This document shows positions 1-5,087 of a DNA stretch of 10,860 nt, piece by piece. Source of the stretch: Chloroflexota bacterium. Lineage in GTDB: Bacteria; Chloroflexota; Dormibacteria; CF-121. The notes beneath the pieces were generated by a model, which made no database searches, was not told the origin of the DNA, and worked only from the letters and a program-made list of their open reading frames with translations. Location of the stretch: the NCBI GenBank assembly GCA_005889395.1, contig VBFX01000260.1, positions 1 through 10,860 on the forward strand, read 5' to 3'. Position 1 is the stretch's first letter. Every line of letters starts with the position of its first letter. The position numbers and the translations under genes are program-made.

Positions 1-953
1 TCCATGAGATCGATGTCGTTGATCGTCATCCCGACCTTCTTGAGCAAGTTCTGCACCGCGAAGATGGGGGCCACACCCATGATCTCCGGGGCGATGCCCG
101 CGACGGCGTCGGCGACCCATTCGAGCTGTGGCGTCACGCCCAACTCGCCGGCCTTTCCCCGGCTCATGACGACGATGGCCGCGCCAGCGTCGTTGATGCC
201 CGATGAGTTACCGGCGGTCACGCTCCCACCCTCGCGAAAGGCCGGCTTGAGGCGCCCGAGGGATTCCATCGTCGTGCCGGGCCGCGGATGCTCATCGACC
301 GTGGCGATCACGGGCTCGCCTTTTTTCTGCGGAATCGCGACCGGCACGATCTGGTCGTCGAACCGACCCTCGGCGATGGCCGCGGCCGCCCGACGCTGGC
401 TTTCAGCCGCGAATTTGTCCTGGGCCTCGCGCGAGACGCCGTAACGATCGGCGACTTTCTCGGCTGTCGAGCCCATCTGGTAGCGACCGAAGGGGTCGGT
501 CACCAGCGACATCGTGCCGTCGATGAGGGTCGCTTCGCCAAGGCGCCACCCCACCTGCGAACGCGGGAGCAGGTACGGCTGGATCGACATGTTCTCGTTG
601 CCGCCCGCCACGACGACCTGGGCCTCACCGGTGCGCAGCTCCTGGACGGCGCTGTTGATCGCCTGCAGCCCCGAGCCGCAAAGACGATTCACGTTGAAAG
701 CCGTCGTCTTCTCCGGCAGACCGGCCTTCAGCGTGGCAAGCCGGTCGTTGAAGGCATCCTCGCCTACCTGACCGACGCAGCCCAGGATGACTTCGTCGAC
801 GACCTCCGGCGCGATGCCCGCGCGCTGAACGGCAGCGCGGATCGCGTTCGCGCCCAGATCCGACGAAGGCGTGTCCTTGAAGGCACCCGCAAATTTGCCG
901 ATGGCGGTGCGCACGCCCCCCGCGACGACGATCCCCTCTCCGTTGCGCGTCAC
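1..953 (-). CDS. Acetyl-CoA acetyltransferase (thiolase), 3' end beyond window
   Basis: A type II thiolase that condenses two acetyl-CoA to acetoacetyl-CoA or cleaves 3-ketoacyl-CoA, acting in the cytoplasm. About 317 of the usual ~390 residues are present. The N-terminal VRTAIGKFAGAFKD block is at residues 14-27. The nucleophilic cysteine is Cys92 within NVNRLCGSGLQAI, and GGNENMS (117-123) and TDPFG...MGSTAE follow. The reading frame leaves the window at NDIDLM, just before the expected NEAFA motif, so the catalytic His and second Cys are outside. The start is taken as GTG 953, because an in-frame TAG (963-965) lies only 10 bp upstream; that TAG is also the stop of the preceding gene. No clear Shine-Dalgarno is seen, so translation may be coupled to the upstream gene. 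The family is certain. Whether it is biosynthetic (PhaA/AtoB-like) or degradative (FadA-like) cannot be told from this piece. Confidence 0.95.
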   Translation of the reverse strand, partial: MTRNGEGIVVAGGVRTAIGKFAGAFKDTPSSDLGANAIRAAVQRAGIAPEVVDEVILGCVGQVGEDAFNDRLATLKAGLPEKTTAFNVNRLCGSGLQAINSAVQELRTGEAQVVVAGGNENMSIQPYLLPRSQVGWRLGEATLIDGTMSLVTDPFGRYQMGSTAEKVADRYGVSREAQDKFAAESQRRAAAAIAEGRFDDQIVPVAIPQKKGEPVIATVDEHPRPGTTMESLGRLKPAFREGGSVTAGNSSGINDAGAAIVVMSRGKAGELGVTPQLEWVADAVAGIAPEIMGVAPIFAVQNLLKKVGMTINDIDLM

Positions 954-962
954 GAGATGATT

Positions 963-1226
963 CTAATTAGCCGCGGGACCGGCCGTACTGCTGCCACTGC
1001 CCATGCGGGTGATCCGCTGGGCCTTGGAAATGCCGCGCTCGACCTGGGGCCGCGCTGAATCCACGACACCCTGGGCCTGGTCCAACACGGGCTGCATCTG
1101 GCCGCGCACCTGATCGAGGCGCTCCGAAAGCTCCTCGCGCATCTGCCGTCCCGCCTTGGGCGCGTAGAGCAACGCCACCGCCCCGCCAATGATCGCTCCA
1201 TGCACGACGCCTCGCAAATACCCCAT
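963..1226 (-). CDS. YtxH-like small membrane-associated protein
   Basis: An 87-residue protein with the YtxH (gas-vesicle-protein-like/general stress) layout. A short N-terminus is followed by a glycine/alanine-rich hydrophobic segment at about residues 7-22 ending in LLYAPKAGRQMRE, the family hallmark. A charged helix with regularly spaced E/Q/R (about 28-72) may form a coiled coil, and the tail is a low-complexity SGSSTAGPAAN. The molecular role of YtxH proteins is not established; they are usually linked to envelope stress. The start is the internal ATG at 1226, because GGAGGA sits 4 bp upstream of it; an upstream TTG at 1292 would add 22 residues but has no ribosome site. It lies between a small membrane protein gene and thiolase on the same strand, 10 bp from the thiolase start, so they probably share a transcript. 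The link with thiolase function is unknown. Confidence 0.8.
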   Translation of the reverse strand: MGYLRGVVHGAIIGGAVALLYAPKAGRQMREELSERLDQVRGQMQPVLDQAQGVVDSARPQVERGISKAQRITRMGSGSSTAGPAAN

Positions 1227-1230
1227 CGTT

Positions 1231-1236
1231 TCCTCC
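1231..1236 (-). promoter_or_regulatory. Strong ribosome-binding site deciding the YtxH-like start
   Basis: GGAGGA on the minus strand, 4 bp before ATG 1226. It is one of the few textbook Shine-Dalgarno sites in this window and fixes the start of the YtxH-like gene at the internal ATG rather than the upstream TTG. Confidence 0.8.
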
Positions 1237-1242
1237 TTGATG

Positions 1243-1258
1243 GCGGGCACGCGCCCGC
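1243..1258 (-). other. GC hairpin just upstream of the YtxH-like RBS
   Basis: A perfect 6-bp inverted repeat (GCGGGC / GCCCGC) with a 4-base loop, ending 6 bp upstream of the Shine-Dalgarno. It would form a stable stem in the mRNA leader. No U-tract follows it, so it is not an intrinsic terminator. It could protect the 5' end or modulate ribosome access, but in such GC-rich DNA it may also be chance. Confidence 0.3.
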
Positions 1259-1337
1259 GGCTGACCCGGGTGTCCATCTTATCATTCCCCAACTGGTTTC
1301 GTTATAGCGTCGATATCAGGATCGAACCGCCCACGGG

Positions 1338-1607
1338 TCAGGCGTTCCCGGGTTCAAGGCGGACCGCTGCCGGCGCCGGCGCGGGCCGCATGCGGCGCAC
1401 CGCGAGCACGCTCGCGCGCACCGCCAGGTCGATCGCGGCGCGTAAGAGTACCGCGGTGACGCAGCAGAAGCTGTAGAGAAAGACCTCCGGGATGCGCTCG
1501 AGCAGGAAAGGCACGCCGATCGCGAGTCCGCCGATCAGGATCGCGGCCGTGCACAGCGCTGCGCCCAACTCGACGGATCGTGCCGTCACCCAGGCATTGA
1601 CAGTCAT
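1338..1607 (-). CDS. Small hydrophobic membrane protein of unknown function
   Basis: An 89-residue protein from ATG 1607. It has two clear hydrophobic stretches, around residues 16-36 (LCTAAILIGGLAIGVPFLL) and 43-63 (VFLYSFCCVTAVLLRAAIDL), then a basic, Ala/Pro-rich tail (VRRMRPAPAPAAVRLEPG) probably in the cytoplasm. I do not recognise a family. The frame stays open back to a TTG at 1649, which would add 14 residues and lengthen an N-terminal hydrophobic segment. However, that TTG is the first half of a -35-like TTGACT, and the added codons (TTT, ATA, TCA, ATT) are AT-rich and unlike the rest, so I prefer the ATG. The leader would then be only a few bases long. The gene precedes the YtxH-like gene by about 110 bp on the same strand. 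It is more likely real than not, because of the hydrophobic pattern and the promoter. Confidence 0.6.
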   Translation of the reverse strand: MTVNAWVTARSVELGAALCTAAILIGGLAIGVPFLLERIPEVFLYSFCCVTAVLLRAAIDLAVRASVLAVRRMRPAPAPAAVRLEPGNA

Positions 1608-1620
1608 CGCGGCAATAAAT

Positions 1621-1649
1621 GATATAACGCAGATGTAAGTAAAAGTCAA
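1621..1649 (-). promoter_or_regulatory. Sigma70-type promoter, TTGACT-17-TATATC
   Basis: On the minus strand, a -35-like TTGACT (1649-1644, 5 of 6 consensus) is separated by exactly 17 bp from TATATC (1626-1621, 4 of 6). An overlapping alternative -10, TATCAT, lies at 1624-1619 with a 19-bp spacer. The stretch is strikingly AT-rich in a GC-rich genome and starts 3 bp after the stop of the cyclodeaminase-like gene. Transcription would begin near 1612-1616, a few bases before ATG 1607. It probably drives the small membrane protein, YtxH-like and thiolase genes. Confidence 0.65.
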
Positions 1650-1652
1650 ATG

Positions 1653-2621
1653 CTAGTCGGGCAGCTGCTGCCCGGCGCCCCGCTCCCGGGCGAGTTCGAG
1701 CACCGCGGCGCCGGCGGCCACATCCTCGATCGCGAGTCCGACTGACTTGAACAGACTCACGTCGGAAGCCTGGCGTCCGCCGGCCGATCCGGCGACGACG
1801 TCGCGCAGTGAATGGACTCGGCCCCAATTCAATTGCCCCTCGCGCTCCGCGAGTAGCAGGTCACCGGCCTCGAGGCGGGCAGCCTCGACATCATCGGCGA
1901 CCAGGAGGTCGGCTCGGGATACGACCCGGCTATCGATCTCCCGCCGATCCGGATAGTTCGAGCCGCATACGTTCAGATGCTGGCCCGCCTGGAGCCACTC
2001 CCCGGGGAAAATGGGTTGCGCCGCCGGGGTGACAGTGGTGAGGATCCCAGCGCCGTCGACGGCCTCCCGGAGGCTGCCGGCAGGCTGGATCGCGATCGTG
2101 CCCGGCAGCACATTCCGGAGCTCCGTGACGAGCGCGTCGCGGTGCGCGGAGGTCCGGCTGAAGACCCGCACCTCGCGCAGCGGTCGCACCGCGGCGACGG
2201 CGAGCACCTGAGTCAGCGACTGCGTCCCGGCGCCGATGATGGTGAGGACCGATGCCTGCGCGGGCGCCAGGTACTTCGTGGCCAGCCCGGATGTCGCGCC
2301 GGTTCGCATCCGGCCCAGCCAGTCGGCCTCGATCACGGCGCGCGGCCGTCCGTCGGCCGCGTCGAAGAGGCACAACCAGAACCGTGCGCCAGACTTGCCG
2401 TGCGTATACGCCTTGAAGCCCATCAGGCCTTTCGAGGGGAGGGCCGCCGACATCGTGGCGAGGACGGCGCCAGCCGCAACCCGACGCCGCGGTTGGTTGC
2501 TGGCACGTCCCGCTGCCCATTCGCGAAAAGCGGCCTCGAGCGCCGCGAGGGTCACGTCCATCGTCAGGAGTTCTTTCACGTCCGTCTCACGCAGAAAAAT
2601 GGGCACGGCTAATCTTGACAT
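1653..2621 (-). CDS. Ornithine cyclodeaminase / mu-crystallin family protein
   Basis: A 322-residue NAD(P)-dependent enzyme of the ornithine cyclodeaminase/mu-crystallin/alanine dehydrogenase family, of typical length (310-330). Family marks are the N-terminal IFLRETDVKELLTMD; GFKAY with the presumed substrate-binding Lys70; LLWCLFDA-like strand residues followed by the ADWLGRMRTGATSGLATKYLA block (about 99-119); the Rossmann motif IIGAGTQS (128-135); HLNVCGSNYPDRREID (about 215-230); and the C-terminal SLFKSVGLAIEDVAAG (289-304). Members deaminate ornithine to proline, reduce ketimines or make alanine, and the substrate here cannot be read from the sequence. The start ATG 2621 gives the usual N-terminus; the frame is open further upstream but only as antisense of the neighbouring gene. 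No Shine-Dalgarno is visible. Its 5' end overlaps the divergent oxidoreductase gene. Confidence 0.9.
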   Translation of the reverse strand: MSRLAVPIFLRETDVKELLTMDVTLAALEAAFREWAAGRASNQPRRRVAAGAVLATMSAALPSKGLMGFKAYTHGKSGARFWLCLFDAADGRPRAVIEADWLGRMRTGATSGLATKYLAPAQASVLTIIGAGTQSLTQVLAVAAVRPLREVRVFSRTSAHRDALVTELRNVLPGTIAIQPAGSLREAVDGAGILTTVTPAAQPIFPGEWLQAGQHLNVCGSNYPDRREIDSRVVSRADLLVADDVEAARLEAGDLLLAEREGQLNWGRVHSLRDVVAGSAGGRQASDVSLFKSVGLAIEDVAAGAAVLELARERGAGQQLPD

Positions 2622-3090
2622 CGCCGTGATCGATGCTGGGCTTCGGCGGCGCATCGCGCGGGTGCGCGTCGGGCATTTCGCGACCTCGGAGGGACGCATC
2701 CCGTCCGTCGTTCCGGTGTGTTTCGTTCTCCTGGGAGAAACGGTCTATCAGGCCATCGACGGCAAACCCAAGTCAGTCGATCCGGCTCAACTGCGCCGTG
2801 TCAAGAACGTGCGCGCCAACCCCAACGCGGCCCTACTGGTCGACCATTATGTCGAGGAGTGGCGGCGGCTCTGGTACGTACTACTTCGCGGGACGGCGCG
2901 CATCGTCGACGCCGGCACCGAGCAGCGACGGGCGATCATCGCCTTGAGAAAGAAGTACTCGCAGTACCGGACGACCGTGCCGTTGCCTTTGGACGCGCTC
3001 GTTATTGCGATAGATGTACGGCAGCTACGGCATTGGCGAGCCAGCTCAGCCGGCCGTGGCCGCGCGCGCCGCCCGGGTCGGCCGGCATGA
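2599..3090 (+). CDS. PPOX-class split-barrel oxidoreductase, probably F420-dependent
   Basis: A 163-residue flavin/deazaflavin split-barrel protein resembling the PPOX-class F420-dependent enzymes (TIGR03668-like). Visible marks are RVGHFATSEGRIPSVVPVCF (23-42), a cofactor-phosphate region with KPKS (56-59), NPNAALLVDHY then EEWRRLWYVLLRGTARIV (74-103), LRKKYSQYR (116-124) and a terminal VIAIDVRQLRHW (135-146). The family binds F420 or FMN and reduces small organic substrates or acts as a biliverdin-type reductase; the true substrate is unknown. If it uses F420, the organism should make that cofactor. The start is ATG 2599; GTG 2626 would shorten the N-terminus by nine residues and avoid overlap with the divergent cyclodeaminase gene. 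The last 17 residues (Arg/Gly/Pro-rich) go beyond the usual family end and run antisense to the peptidase gene. Confidence 0.82.
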   Translation: MGTANLDIAVIDAGLRRRIARVRVGHFATSEGRIPSVVPVCFVLLGETVYQAIDGKPKSVDPAQLRRVKNVRANPNAALLVDHYVEEWRRLWYVLLRGTARIVDAGTEQRRAIIALRKKYSQYRTTVPLPLDALVIAIDVRQLRHWRASSAGRGRARRPGRPA

Positions 3091-3670
3091 AGGTGCGAAT
3101 CGAGACGATGCCGGCGGCGGGATCGCCGTATCGATCGATGAATCGCACGCTGTCGGCGAACCAGGGATCGTTGATCAGGATGCCACCCTCGGTCGCATAG
3201 CCGGTCAGCAAGACGAAGTGCTGGTTGGCGCCGAGGCGGACCTCCGCCACCACCGGCCGTCCGGCATCGAGCTCGGCCTGGATCGCGCCCAGGTCGGGGC
3301 CCAGCCACCCGGAGAAGCCCACGCGACCTCCGGAGTAACGGGTGACGGCGTCCCAGATGAGCTGGTCATCGTAGGCATAGCCGCCGTTGGCCGACAGCCA
3401 GGCGTTGAAGGCTCCCGGGTCGGTGTCCATGCCGTAATAGCGAAGCATCATCGTCACCGCGGTGATGGCACAACCCGCCGATCCGATGGATTCGGTTGCT
3501 GACGTGCCGAGCGGCGCGCCCGCCCAGGCGGCATCCTGCTGGCCCATCACGGCGATGCTCATCGAGCTGTCGGCCGCCGCGCCGACCTGGTGACCCAGGG
3601 CGCATGCGACCGCGATGCCGCCGGCCAGTGCCGCTGCACGCAGGTTGAGTGTTGGGCCGGGGAATCTCAC
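3002..3670 (-). CDS. Secreted C39-like papain-fold cysteine peptidase
   Basis: A 222-residue protein with a Sec-type signal or anchor at about residues 11-33 (basic NLR then AAALAGGIAVACALG, AAA cleavage region). A Peptidase_C39_2-like domain follows. The candidate catalytic Cys67 is in SAGCAITAVTMMLRYYG, His151 in NQHFVLLTGY, and Asn/Asp167-168 in LINDPW, in the expected order. A supporting segment is FNAWLSANGGYAYDDQLIWDAV. Such proteins act outside the membrane on peptides or the cell wall; the substrate is unknown. No ABC transporter or leader peptide gene is nearby, so this is not a bacteriocin-export C39 protease. The start is GTG 3670, with GAGG 9 bp upstream; TTG 3685 or 3736 are possible but weaker. 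Its last ~29 codons overlap the convergent oxidoreductase gene. Confidence 0.82.
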   Translation of the reverse strand: MRFPGPTLNLRAAALAGGIAVACALGHQVGAAADSSMSIAVMGQQDAAWAGAPLGTSATESIGSAGCAITAVTMMLRYYGMDTDPGAFNAWLSANGGYAYDDQLIWDAVTRYSGGRVGFSGWLGPDLGAIQAELDAGRPVVAEVRLGANQHFVLLTGYATEGGILINDPWFADSVRFIDRYGDPAAGIVSIRTFMPADPGGARGHGRLSWLANAVAAVHLSQ

Positions 3671-3777
3671 TGATGGGGACCTCAAATGGACGGACCGGAC
3701 AAGCGCCGCCCATCTTGAGGGGCGTCTCTGGCCCAAACAAACGACGGCGGTGATCCAAGGTGGCCGAGCGCGCCGTA

Positions 3778-3837
3778 CGGGTATTCCTCACCCGCCCATG
3801 GGCGGAAAAAGCCGGGTCCGCTTCGGTCGGACGACCC
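3778..3837. repeat. Cluster of three hairpin-forming inverted repeats
   Basis: Three structures lie within 60 bp. The first is CGGGT/ACCCG with a 7-base loop (3778-3794). The second is the perfect 14-bp palindrome CCGCCCATGGGCGG (3792-3805). The third is GTCCG/CGGAC around a C(TTCG)G loop (3816-3832), flanked by a further GGG/CCC pair (3814-3816 with 3835-3837). Five A's follow the palindrome on the plus strand, so it reads as T-tract before the stem on the minus strand, which is wrong for a terminator in either direction. It may be part of a structured leader of the peptidase mRNA or a small RNA. GC-rich chance folding is possible. Confidence 0.4.
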
Positions 3838-3851
3838 GCGATGTAACGACG

Positions 3852-4149
3852 ATTGGACCCCGCGTGCCAATCGCGATTGGATGCTCGTAACGAAGCGCAC
3901 AAGAACCGCGCCCGAAGGGCCCAGCGTTCCTGGGGCGTTATCCAGAAAGCGAGCGCTACGCGGCCTGCGTCTTTATGGTGGCCTGCCGGGCTCTCGCGCG
4001 TTGGATTCGCTTCTCTTTGGCGGCACGACCGCGCCGGACGTGGGGCTTCATCGCCGGTACAACCGGAGTGGAGGCCGTCACTTGCGGGTGCCGTGGCTGC
4101 GGGATCAATTCAAGGCCCGATTGCCATCGCGATCTACTTGCGGTCCAAT
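3852..4149. repeat. Two-part motif in inverted orientation at both ends of a ~300-bp segment
   Basis: On the plus strand, ATTGGACC (3852-3859), 10 bp, then ATCGCGAT (3870-3877). On the minus strand from the other end, ATTGGACC (4149-4142), 8 bp, then ATCGCGAT (4133-4126). Read in direct orientation, TGCCAATCGCGAT (3865-3877) is also close to TGCCATCGCGAT (4122-4133), one base shorter. These could be paired regulator sites or imperfect terminal repeats of a small degenerate element. No target-site duplication was recognised. Confidence 0.35.
3867..3880. promoter_or_regulatory. Perfect 14-bp palindrome CCAATCGCGATTGG, possible operator
   Basis: A perfectly symmetric 14-bp site in the divergent gap, about 200 bp upstream of the peptidase start and 300 bp upstream of murI. 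Symmetric sites of this kind are typical of dimeric repressors. Its core ATCGCGAT recurs at 4126-4133, about 50 bp before murI. The cognate regulator is unknown, and no regulator gene lies in the window. Confidence 0.35.
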
Positions 4150-4170
4150 TGCATTAGCGATTGTTAAGAT

Positions 4171-4177
4171 GGGGTGG
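4171..4177 (+). promoter_or_regulatory. murI ribosome-binding site
   Basis: GGGGTGG, 5 bp before ATG 4183. It favours that ATG over the in-frame GTG 4174, which lies inside the site itself. Confidence 0.6.
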
Positions 4178-4182
4178 CGCAC

Positions 4183-5022
4183 ATGAGTGACCCGCGGCCC
4201 ATCGGCGTCTTCGACTCAGGCGTCGGCGGCCTCACGGTCCTGCGCGAGTTGCAGCGGCAACTTCCCCATGAATCCACGATTTACTTCGCGGATCTCGGCC
4301 ATTTTCCCTACGGACCCCGCTACCAGGCGCAGGTGCGGACGTTCGCCCTGAACATCATTCGGTTTCTCGAGAAGCTCGACGTCAAGCTGGTCGTCATCGC
4401 GTGTAACACGGCCACCGCCGCGGCGCTCAACACCGCCCGCGAACTCTTCGACATCCCGATCATCGGCGTAATCACGCCGGGCGCGGAGGCGGCGGTTGCC
4501 GCCACGAAGAACAAGCGCGTGGGCGTGATCTCGACGGAGGGCACCATGCAGAGCCAGGAATACCTGCATGCGATCCGCGAGGCGAATCCGACCATCGGCG
4601 TGCTGCCGAAAGCCGCCCCGCAGCTCGTCGACCTCGTCGAAGCCGGCAAGTCCGATGCTCCGGAGACCGAGACCGTGCTGCGCGAGGCGCTGCGGGACAT
4701 CATCGACTACCACGCCGATACCTTGATCCTGGGTTGCACGCACTATCCGCTCCTGACTCCGGTGATCAAGAAAATCACTGGTGACACGATGACGATCGTC
4801 GATTCGGCGGACACGACCGCCGCCCGCGTCAAGCGGGTGCTGGCTAAGAACGGACTCGAGTCGGCGGAGGCGCAGACCGCCAACCATCAGATTTACGTCA
4901 CCGGCTCGCCGGACCGCTTCACCGACGTCGCGCGGATCCTGTTCGGGCAGGACCTCCCGCCGATCACCACCGTCCGGCTCGAGCTCGTCGAAGCCATCAG
5001 CGGCCGGGAGGGGGCCGCGTGA
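4183..5022 (+). CDS. murI: Glutamate racemase
   Basis: A 279-residue cofactor-independent racemase that converts L-glutamate to D-glutamate for peptidoglycan precursors in the cytoplasm. The sequence begins PIGVFDSGVGGLTVLREL, the family signature. The two acid-base cysteines are Cys74 in VIACNTATAAAL and Cys185 in LILGCTHYPLL. The conserved FPYG follows at 41-44; the preceding residues are ADLGH where many family members have AD(T/S)xRxPYG, a common variant. GVITPGAEAAV, GVISTEGTMQS and a late TGSPDRF are also typical. Full length (usual 260-285). The start is ATG 4183 on the basis of the ribosome site. The stop TGA (5020-5022) overlaps GTG 5019, the natural start of the next gene, suggesting translational coupling. 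Very secure. Confidence 0.97.
   Translation: MSDPRPIGVFDSGVGGLTVLRELQRQLPHESTIYFADLGHFPYGPRYQAQVRTFALNIIRFLEKLDVKLVVIACNTATAAALNTARELFDIPIIGVITPGAEAAVAATKNKRVGVISTEGTMQSQEYLHAIREANPTIGVLPKAAPQLVDLVEAGKSDAPETETVLREALRDIIDYHADTLILGCTHYPLLTPVIKKITGDTMTIVDSADTTAARVKRVLAKNGLESAEAQTANHQIYVTGSPDRFTDVARILFGQDLPPITTVRLELVEAISGREGAA
5006..5014 (+). promoter_or_regulatory. Strong ribosome-binding site before GTG 5019
   Basis: GGGAGGGGG inside the end of murI, 4 bp before GTG 5019, which itself overlaps the murI stop as GTGA. This is the arrangement expected for the start of the downstream polyprenyl synthase, yet the frame from that GTG is not the synthase frame. Confidence 0.6.
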
Positions 5023-5087
5023 GCGCGACCATGACATCTCGGCCCGGTTGCCGAGGCGATGGAGCAGATTCTCGAGGCCGGTGGTAA
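5019..5087 (+). pseudogene. Probable original 5' end of the polyprenyl synthase gene, now out of frame
   Basis: From GTG 5019 (or ATG 5031) the frame reads only 22 codons and stops at TAA 5085-5087. The synthase frame is one base ahead and is closed by TGA 5032-5034. Residues encoded in the synthase frame upstream of its first ATG (HLGPVAEAMEQIL, from 5035) fit the family's first helix, so coding similarity begins before the usable start codon. This pattern suggests a small deletion or frameshift, natural or from sequencing or assembly, that removed about 20-25 N-terminal residues. Confidence 0.5.

Larger units (their letters stand above)
3671..4182. other. Intergenic gap of ~510 bp with palindromes and hairpins, no convincing gene
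   Basis: This gap separates the minus-strand C39 peptidase start from the plus-strand murI start. Reading frames of 60-104 codons exist on the plus strand (for example 3853-4167), but their translations are rich in Arg, Ser and Trp with no recognisable motif and no ribosome site, so I treat them as non-coding. No tRNA T-loop pattern, RNase P, tmRNA or SRP RNA signature was seen. The DNA contains hairpins at 3778-3837, a palindrome at 3867-3880 and a recurring motif at 3852-3877 and 4126-4149. Divergent promoters for both flanking genes must lie here, but none has a clear consensus. Confidence 0.6.

Noticed and set aside
288..1058. Plus-strand frame of 256 codons over the thiolase
   Set aside because: The minus strand encodes an unmistakable thiolase with its active-site cysteine; the plus frame has no recognisable features.
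1301..1306. TATAAC as a separate -10 box for the YtxH-like gene
   Set aside because: A 5-of-6 match, but no -35-like hexamer at 16-18 bp and no extended -10; not enough to call a promoter.
1310..1335. GGTTCGATCC on the minus strand resembling a tRNA T-loop
   Set aside because: The flanking bases do not form a T-stem, and no acceptor, D or anticodon arms can be placed around it.
3937..3945. DnaA-box-like TTATCCAGA
   Set aside because: A single near match (8 of 9) to TTATCCACA with no AT-rich unwinding region, no second box cluster and no dnaA or dnaN nearby; chance is the better explanation.
3853..4167. Possible small gene of about 100 codons in the intergenic gap
   Set aside because: No ribosome site, no motif, and a translation full of Arg, Ser and Trp; overlapping frames look equally poor.
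4138..4167. Possible murI promoter starting with TTGCGG
   Set aside because: The candidate -10 hexamers at 17-18 bp (TTGTTA, TGTTAA) match the consensus poorly.
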